From Bostrychus sinensis (taxonomy: Eukaryota > Chordata > Actinopteri > Gobiiformes > Eleotridae), in the NCBI GenBank assembly GCA_020698575.1, contig CM036241.1, positions 38,299,855 to 38,363,854 on the forward strand: a stretch of 64,000 bases of DNA, written 5' to 3'. A program made the position numbers and the translations under genes. Positions 56,820 through 64,000 of the stretch are shown piece after piece. The notes under the pieces were generated by a model that was not told where the DNA came from, made no database searches, and saw only the letters and a program-made list of their open reading frames with translations. Numbering within the stretch: the stretch's first letter is position 1; each line of letters opens with the position of its first letter.

Positions 56820-57780
56820 TCATTCAGTAACTTCTAAGAGTAGTTTTATCACAACATACTTTTACTCTTACTTGAGTAATATTATTCTGCAGTAACGGTC
56901 GGGGGCACTGCCAGGTTTTCTGGAATCCCTGAAAACAAACAACAATGGGCTCTATCATTGCAAACTAAGCTAACTTTATATTAAAATTGTAGTATTTTCC
57001 TGGGCCCTTATCTGTCTTGGGCCCTTGGAATTATCCTAACCTTTCTCCCCCCTACGGAGCCACTGGTAACAGTACTCTTACTTAAATATTTTGCAGTAGC
57101 AGTACTCTTACTTGAGTATGGTTGTTGGCGACTTGACTGACATTTAAACTTCACCCTCCTCCTTTAACCTCTGTGGAGAAAGTGTTAGTTCTTTATTTTG
57201 CAAAATGTTGTAGAAAAAGTTCAGGTGGTTTCCTCTGGCCTACAGCTGTAGGTCTGGGACACTGAGCAGAGAGCGAGGGGCTGAGCTGGAGCTGAGATGG
57301 AGCCAACCGTGGGGGAGGAAGATGGACAGACTTTCAGTTGAGGTCTTCAGCTGGACCTCCAGATCTGAGTCTAGATCCTGAGGTCACTGAGTCTGAGCAG
57401 ACCATGTTCTCCACCTCCTCAGTCAACGCTGCTCAGAGGTGATGCTGTAACTGTGGGACTGAGGCGGTGACAGGTGCCCAAATCACAGAGAAGAACCTCA
57501 AACTCTACAGAGATAGAATTCATTTTCAAAAAAGAAACATTTTCAGTGGAGAGAAATGAAGTATCTCAGTGATTCTCAAACCTTTCAACACCATTTATAA
57601 TCTCAGAAAATATTAAGCATAACTAGGTATGACTAGGTATAACTTACATATTTCAGTCAGATACACTATTGGGATTTACAGTGTAGTGGTTCTCAAACTA
57701 TGGTACAGGACCCACTGGTGGCTCTTTGTAGTGGTCCTCACGAGCGTCGGGGATTTCTGCAGATGAAGACCATTAAATAG
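56820..57780. other. Spacer with MITE remnants
   Basis: Decayed hAT-MITE termini (gtgattctcaaacctttcaa at 57570 and tagtggttctcaaactatgg at 57684). No gene. Confidence 0.45.
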
Positions 57781-57789
57781 ATAGTTACA

Positions 57790-57960
57790 GACTGGTTTAG
57801 TTCATGTTTAGTCCTGATTTAGTCCTGGGTTAAAACAGTAATATTTTAGTCCTGCTCTAGTTGTTAAGGGCTTAGTCCCCATTTAGCAACAGTTTAATCC
57901 TGGTTTAGACCTGGTTTAGTTCTGGTTTAGGACCAGTTTTAGTCCCGCGTATAGTTCTGA
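57790..57960 (+). repeat. 11-bp GGTTTAGTCCT repeat
   Basis: Degenerate ctggtttagtc-type units. Confidence 0.75.
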
Positions 57961-57969
57961 ATGCAGGCT

Positions 57970-58890
57970 GCTTTGACCAGAAATTTTGTAGTCATCTGAT
58001 TACAGTTTTTCTCAATTGGTTTGCCACATTTCTCCATTCAGAATTGTCATTTGCCAAACAGGTCACACAAAGAATCCAAACAGGATTTCAGGTTTTCAAA
58101 ACAAGGCCTTCTCTTTGCAAAATGTTGTTCTATAAGCAAAACTCTTAAATTATCCCCCAAAAGCCAGTTTTTGCATCAAAATGATCAACCTCCAATTAGG
58201 TGACTTCATGTCCACAGTCACTCATTTGACACAGCAGCTCAGACTCTGAGTCCTGCTCTCAGTAACTGCAGCTCTCACTGATTTACTGCAGAGAGCATCA
58301 GGGTTCATACTTTACACAAATGAATGAACAGGACACTGTGGCTATTTTCACTCCCTAAAACCTGACAGTTTTCATATTGAAACAGGAAAAATACAGACAA
58401 AATAGAATGTGCATGTTACTCATTTATGTATTGTACTGTAGTGTACATTATTTTACACAAGTCTTTGGTTACTGTGATGCGCTTTAAACCTGCAGTGGTG
58501 TATTCTTTATACTGTAGTATGTCTACTGTAAGAAATAACCATGACAGTACAGCAAACTGAAGCAAAGGACATTAGCTTTATTCTTCATCCTGACATCTTT
58601 ACCACTGTCAGCGAGAGCACTGCTAACAATAATGAAAATATGTTTACTCTGAAAAAGAACAATAGTATGTATTTCTCCTCTTGTGGTGGCTGCTGGGAAA
58701 ACTCTCTTGAGAGACAGATTCAACCTCAACAGGTGTTCTCAGTCCTTATGTTTTAAATAGTTTTCAATAAGTATATAGTATATATTGTGTCTTGCCCATG
58801 ACTCTCTGCTGAGACTCTTTTCCTTTGATTCTGATGTGAAAACTGAAACAGAAGTCATTTCCCTGGAATCAGATGCTGAGTGCCCCCAAA
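57970..58890. other. Spacer without a recognised gene
   Basis: Nothing recognised. Short ORFs lack motifs. Confidence 0.4.
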
Positions 58891-58894
58891 GTTA

Positions 58895-59558
58895 CACTCA
58901 AGGAAAAAATAAACGCATCACTGCTTTTTTACCACATTTTTGTTTGGTTACTTATTTTTGATGGAAATATTACATGTGCACATCAACCATATACCCGTCC
59001 CTGATATTCAGACCCAATTAATCAATGCTTATGACAGTTTCAATAACAATAACATGACCAAACAATAATAATGCAGCTGTGACATGTGGTCGACCAGATC
59101 TGGGACGGTCATTGGAGGATCCAGTGGTGTGGAAACGCTCAGCGAGGCGTACAACAGTAGAGTGATGGACTCCAAACACCTGGCTACAGCCGTGTGCTCC
59201 TTCAGCTTGAAGCAGGCCAATGGCTGCCAATCTCCCTCTGGTTGCAGGAGTCGTGGCATTGTGAACAAATGTGCTTTTTTTTCCATTTTGGTGTCTTTTT
59301 ATAGGGAATGGTTGTGCACAGTTGAGGACAGGTCGAATTCATCTCTGAGTTTTACTCATGACCCAGACATAGGTGATTAATACAAAAATACAGTTGTTAT
59401 TGCTCATCAAAATCAATCAACCGGAACCAGGAGAACAGTCATTTCATTTTGACTCAGAATAGAACTAAACTCATTGTAGTCTGTGATTTTTCACTGGCTG
59501 TAATATTTTTTGACAAATTGAGAAAATGAAAGTGGTGCGTTTCTTTTTTCCTTGAGTG
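58895..59558 (-). mobile_element. Internally deleted Tc1-like transposon with transposase remnant
   Basis: Terminal inverted repeats of about 27 bp (cactcaaggaaaaaataaac at the left, its degenerate inverse at the right) lie between TA dinucleotides (58893-58894, 59559-59560), the Tc1/mariner target. The minus strand encodes the transposase N-terminal paired-like HTH in two frames: LFTMPRLLQPEGDWQ, then AIGLLQAEGAHG, FGVHHSTVVRLAERFHTTGS and DRPRSGRPHVT. The DDE catalytic domain is deleted, so it could move only if mobilised in trans. Confidence 0.88.
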
Positions 59559-59864
59559 TAGATTTTTCCAGCTGTGTTTAAGTTCCTATATTTAGAAACA
59601 GCATTTTGGCCAAAATCTCTTTCCATGTGCAAAAAAGACTGTTGTATTGGCAAACAAAATGAATTCAATTACAGTTTTTCTCAATTGCTTTAGCTCATTT
59701 ACTGAAACCTGCTTCCATTCAATCTTTTTCTTCAAACTTATATTTCAACACTCATCATTTCACACAGTTTGCAAACTCTTTCTAAAAACTCTTCACACAG
59801 CTCTCACACAGAGACACAGCTTCACTGAAATCACTTTGTTTGTCTGATACAAGAGTTTCTGTAA

Positions 59865-60180
59865 TCTTAGTTTAGGCCCAGTTTAGACCTAGTTTAGTCC
59901 TTAAGCCTGGTTTAGTCCTGGTCTAGTTCTGCTTTTGCTCTGGTTTAGACCTAGTTTAGGCCTGGATATACAGTATGTGGAAGAGTTCAGCAACACACAG
60001 AGAAGGACTATCGGTCGGCCTCAAAGCTAAACCGCCCGGCGTCCCAATATTTGCCTCATCTTTTCTCAGCCACACGTGTACAGGTGAGGCGTTTAGACCT
60101 GGCTCAGTCCTGGTTTAGATCTGCTTTAGTCTTGGTTTAGACCTGGTTTAATCCTGGTCTAGTTCAGGTTTAGGCTCATT
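59865..60180 (+). repeat. 11-bp GGTTTAGTCCT repeat
   Basis: Units at 59868-59970 and 60090-60180 flank about 110 bp of unique DNA. Confidence 0.75.
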
Positions 60181-60390
60181 TTAGTCCACTAAAGATGGTT
60201 GTTAGTGTACACAGTTTGAGAACTTCTGGTCTGAGAGGTTTAACGGTGATAAAAGTTATAGAATAGAAAAGTTATTGTGTGATACTGAAGTGTGAGGACT
60301 GAGGACTTAGCAGGAGGACAGTGTTGGTGAAAATGATAAGCCAGACTTTGGGCTTGGGACAACAGTTGGCTGAGGATCTGACAGCAGCAG

Positions 60391-60513
60391 GACAGAGGAG
60401 TATCTGAGTATGCAAAAGGAGACAGGTCAGATTTCATTTGAACAGAGGATAATCCAGCTCGTAGTAAAACTTCTGCAGGAGATAACACACACACAGTTGT
60501 ATAATGATAATGA
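60391..60513 (+). repeat. Partner of the 56.7-kb duplicated segment
   Basis: The complete version of the shared segment, retaining the 20 bp missing at 56.7 kb, so it is probably closer to the ancestral form. Confidence 0.85.
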
Positions 60514-60689
60514 GCATTTAGCATCCCATGCTCTCTGCTTTCACCTGTTCTGTTTGTTCATTGCTCTGAGCACAACTATCACTGTCTGTTTTATTCCACT
60601 GTTAACTTTAATATTTGGTCTCATCTCTCTCAGCTCAGAAAATACTCATCTTTCAAAGTATCTGGAGTTTAAAAAAAAAATTCTAATGG

Positions 60690-60840
60690 AGGACAAAACC
60701 AGGAGAAAACCAGGACTAAACCACGATTAAATCAGGATTAAACCAGGACTAAACCAGGACTTTACCAGGACTAATCTTGAACAGGTCTAAAACTGTCCTA
60801 AACCATGACCAAACTAGGTCTAAACCAGGACTAATCTTTC
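60690..60840 (-). repeat. 11-bp GGTTTAGTCCT repeat (reverse orientation)
   Basis: Units of aaccaggactaaaccacg type on the plus strand. Confidence 0.8.
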
Positions 60841-61279
60841 TTACTTGGATGTATTATGGTTTCTTTAGGAGGATGTTTTAAAGAGTTTTGATAATAAAAA
60901 AAAATTATTTTGCAAAGACAGTGTTGTGTATTGTGAGAAGAACCACTGTGGGGTTTTCTCTGTGAACAGTTTTGCAGAAGAGGATTTAGACTCGAGAAAT
61001 GTGTTAAAGTGATCGAGAAAAAAACAGTGTCCTGTTCTCATTAAACTGGAGCACACATCCACCTCAGATAGACCTCTGTTATCTTCATATTCAAACTCCT
61101 TTTTGGTTCATTTGCATTCTCTCCACAAAACCTCTTCTGTTTTTCATAAACTCTGTCCCACAGACAGATGTCTCTCCTAACCATTGACCTATTTTTATCA
61201 TCACTTTTATGCTGTTTTCTGGTTCCTTTATTTTCAAATCTTGTGAAGTGTGTCTCTAAATTTTTTTTTCTTCTGAACC

Positions 61280-61429
61280 ATGAAGATCCAGTTGGTGTGT
61301 GTTCTGCTGATGGTGTCCCTGGTCCTGTCCCCTCTGTGGGCTGAAGAGCTGTGGGCAGAGCAGGAAGCAGCCCAGAGGGACAAGGGAAAACACAAGAGAT
61401 CCACTGTCAAAACTGTACAACTCCACTAA
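61280..61429 (+). CDS. Short signal-peptide ORF, 49 aa, unknown
   Basis: An ATG in good context (aaccATGa) opens a strong signal peptide (MKIQLVCVLLMVSLVLSPLW) followed by AEELWAEQEAAQRDKGKHKR and nine more residues before a stop. KHKR could be a prohormone cleavage site. No cysteine and no RNase motif is present. It may be the first coding exon of a larger secreted-protein gene, since the sequence after about 61490 is repeat DNA. I do not recognise it. Confidence 0.4.
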   Translation: MKIQLVCVLLMVSLVLSPLWAEELWAEQEAAQRDKGKHKRSTVKTVQLH

Positions 61430-61489
61430 ATTACTCAGGAAAACAATTTATGAGGAAAAGAAGACCTGAAGCCAGTTTATACAAATATA

Positions 61490-61896
61490 TCCAACACCAT
61501 CATGTTTTTAACCTGCAAGTACTGTTACTTCAAAAATATTATTACTCAAGTAGAAGTAAAAGTACCATACAAAAACAGTAAAAAGTTTTGCATATAAATT
61601 TCACTTCAGTAGAAAGTATCTGAATGTTATTGCAATTTCTTCTTCCCCGAGTTTCAAACCCAAAACCTTCTGATCACAAGTCAGATGTGCAACCCACTAC
61701 ACCACAGAGGACAAAAACTATTAATCACTTCTTAAACAATTTAAACTTTTACTCAAGGAAAAGTAGAAAAAACTGTCCAAAATTTACTCAAGTAAAAGTA
61801 TGTTCTACAAAATGTACTCAGAAACTATTTCTTCAAAAAATGTACTTAAGTAAATTATTTGAGTAAAAGTATTTAGTTACTGTCCACCACTGGTCT
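61490..61896. mobile_element. hAT-type MITE with a tRNA-like SINE fragment inside
   Basis: acttgagtaaaag-type words at 61500-61620 and 61740-61880, ending in the known terminus (reverse complement ccagtggtggacagtaacta). Between them, about 61650-61700 on the minus strand resembles a tRNA-SINE head with A-box-like tggtgtagtgg and a weak B-box. Confidence 0.55.
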
Positions 61897-62309
61897 TTGG
61901 CTCTAAGAGAGTCTTAAGTTAGGGTATCACATGGTGGAAGTAAGCACTAGGTCAAAGCCAGGACTAAACCAGGACCAAACAGCTTTAAACCAGATAGAAA
62001 ACAAGTCTAAAGCAGGTCTTTAATAAATCCACTCAGACTCAGTTGATTTCTACACTTCTATATTTACACAAGTCTCTTTTACAGTGAACAGTTTTTAAAA
62101 AAGTACAAAATTTTTACAAAAACAATATAAAAATACATCTATTTTCTGCAAATTTTATGAAAAAAAAAAAAAAATTGACAAAAAATGTCAACATTTACAG
62201 AGAAACGGCAGTAGTACGTCACTCTCCAGAACCAGAACCAGAACCGGGCTCAGACCAGGAACAGGAACCTCAAGACTCCACTGGGACCTTCACAATAAAG
62301 TTCAACTGA

Positions 62310-62930
62310 TTTTAAGGATTTCAGAATTAAAGGCCTGGGTAAAGGTAAAGGTTCAGTTGGTCTTTTACTAACATTAATACGTGGATTTCTTATAGTCATG
62401 TTTCAGAAATCCACGTATTAAGGCTTAAAATGGCTTAGTTTGTCTTGGTAGCATCAACATTGGAAACCAGGAATATTTGGAAAGGCTATAAAATAACAAA
62501 CATTTTATGAATTTCAAAATAAAAGCCCTGTGTATTGGAAACCAGGAATATCTGAAATATTTAGAAATGGTCATTTATGTTTGAGGTAAAGATCAACATT
62601 TCAGCAGAATTGTTGGTATTTCAAAATAAGAGCCCAGTATAAAATGGCAAAACTTTGACATTGGAAACCAGTAATATTTGTAACAGCATGAAATTTGAAT
62701 TAGAAGAAAATTGAGTGCAAAGTAAATATCATGAAATAAACTGATGGCATAATTTTAAGGATTTCAAAATAAAAGCCCTAAACCCTTTTTCTCTTCAGCT
62801 TCAACATTACCAGCATTTGAAACCTTTACAGATATGAACAATAAAAAGAGAATTGAGTTTTTAAATGTAAGGACCAAAAAGTGAACTAAAGGCAGAATTG
62901 TAAGCAATTCAAAATAAAGGCCTTGTGTGT
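62310..62930. repeat. Degenerate tandem repeat with tttcaaaataaaagccc landmark
   Basis: The landmark occurs, with changes, near 62318, 62510, 62618, 62765 and 62910, and a second landmark (ttggaaaccaggaatatttg) recurs near 62460, 62528 and 62661. Spacing of about 100-190 bp indicates an old tandem array. No coding frame. Confidence 0.65.
62375..62420. repeat. Perfect 16-bp inverted repeat with 14-nt loop
   Basis: Left arm taatacgtggatttct (62375-62390), right arm agaaatccacgtatta (62405-62420), loop 62391-62404. It could form a stable hairpin. No MITE body is visible around it. Confidence 0.9.
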
Positions 62931-62934
62931 TTTT

Positions 62935-64000
62935 TGGTCCTGCTACAAACTTGAGCCAAATGGACAATGTATACAGTAAACTTATTTTAATGAATAAATT
63001 TGGGACTTATGGACCACTGGTTACAGCAAAATTTCACTGTATTTTTCAAAGAAAGTCTGTAAGATGCATATAACACATGGATTGTTGGGTTATCACTAAA
63101 TCATTTTATTAAAATAACAAAGTTGTGGTTAGTAGCAGCACCAAAACCCCACAGTTTCCCTCAAAATTCTAAATGAAAGTCTCTTGTTGGATTTTAATAT
63201 TTCAAGTCATTGTTCAATGTAAATTTTTCAGCAAACACATCGAATTCAATTTGTTTTCCTTTTTAACTCACACGAGAAATTTTACAAAAGTGCATTAGAG
63301 CCATGTACATATATTTTCCAACAATACCTTTTCATGTAACAATTCATTCATTTGTTCTTTTTTTTACTTAATTAAACACCCATATTTATTTTAGGTTTGA
63401 ATTTGAAAACATGACTTTTTTATTTTAAGTTAGAACGCAAGTTTTTACAGTACACACCGCAAATAAATGGTTTACAATTTCATTTAAAATATTATTTTCC
63501 TGAATTCATTTTACATACATTTTTACATTTCAAACATACAGTGGCTCTAATACATTACTGTAAAACAACATCATTTTATGGTAAGGGGGCAACACTTGAT
63601 AAAAGTCACAACTTAATATCTAAATAATGTTTTACTTATAGTAAATAGGCAAAATAAAAATTTTATCCAAATCCAATTTTTTAAAGGAATTTGAATTTTA
63701 AGTCTATTTACTTACTTCTTTATTAAAGAAGACATTTTTTTTTTACTATTTTAAAATGTTTGAACTATTTTAAGGATTTTTGCTGCATAAACGTCTGAAT
63801 TAACAATCTTGTTTTAAATAGTTTATCAAGGGAACAACCAAGTTCCAATACAACGTGAATGTATTTTAATATCTAAATAATGTTTTTATTTAAAATGTCA
63901 TAATTGGATTTTTAAGTCATTTTGAACTATTTAAGTCTCGATTCTTGCTACAAAAATGTCTCAATTAGCAATCTTTTGGCAATAAAAAAGGAACAATGAA
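62935..64000. other. AT-rich DNA with an imperfect duplication
   Basis: No gene is seen. The words ttaatatctaaataatgttt (about 63613 and 63868) and the caatcttttggcaata/caatcttgttttaaat region (about 63806 and 63968) recur, suggesting a diverged tandem duplication with a period near 160-255 bp. Confidence 0.5.

Noticed and set aside
61650..61700. tRNA gene on the minus strand
   Set aside because: A-box-like sequence is present but the B-box is poor, no full cloverleaf is possible, and it lies within repeat DNA; treated as a SINE fragment.

Overview
The window is nuclear DNA from a ray-finned (teleost) fish. The protein-coding exons are vertebrate genes with GT-AG introns. The DNA around them is AT-rich and full of typical fish repeats: L2-like LINEs, a Penelope-like element, Tc1/mariner, hAT and Kolobok-like DNA transposons, a 5S-rRNA-derived SINE and microsatellites. 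The species cannot be named from the sequence.

Layout. 0-2.6 kb: first coding exon and CpG-rich upstream region of an EBF/COE transcription factor (minus strand; the gene continues off the left edge). 2.79-4.77 kb: 28-bp minisatellite. 6.3-10.0 kb: two LINE fragments. 10.65-11.7 kb: small minus-strand gene for an unrecognised secreted peptide. 12.5-29.1 kb: plus-strand array of RNase A (angiogenin-like) loci, with two degraded copies at 35.87-36.46 kb (minus) and 37.70-37.90 kb (plus). 32.2-33.7 kb: gpr84, a G-protein-coupled receptor for medium-chain fatty acids. 39.1-49.9 kb: a complete UBE2D ubiquitin-conjugating enzyme gene with two alternative last exons, its introns filled with transposons. 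50.6-51.6 kb: fold-back element. 52.7-56.8 kb: L2-type LINE followed by a Penelope-like element that carries a 5S-type SINE. 58.9-59.6 kb: deleted Tc1 element. 61.28 kb: short signal-peptide ORF. 62-64 kb: AT-rich DNA with degenerate tandem repeats.

The most interesting part is the RNase array. RNase A genes normally have a noncoding first exon and one coding exon, and that plan is visible here (acceptor, about 5 nt, ATG, then a signal peptide). One copy (15.1 kb) keeps the catalytic His/Lys/His triad. Others have lost Lys or His but keep their cysteines, two carry single frameshifts, one has lost its start codon, and one leader has been joined to an unrelated cysteine-rich peptide. Four copies share an extra cysteine in the CKxC active-site motif and a cysteine at or near the C-terminus; the 17.4-kb copy lacks both, so the two may form a disulfide. 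A receptor expressed by myeloid cells (gpr84) lies inside the same cluster, so the region may be an innate-immunity neighbourhood; that is inference.

A degenerate 11-bp repeat (core GGTTTAGTCCT, or GGTTTAGACCT) fills introns and spacers throughout the window in both orientations. It is the most pervasive structure not explained by genes.
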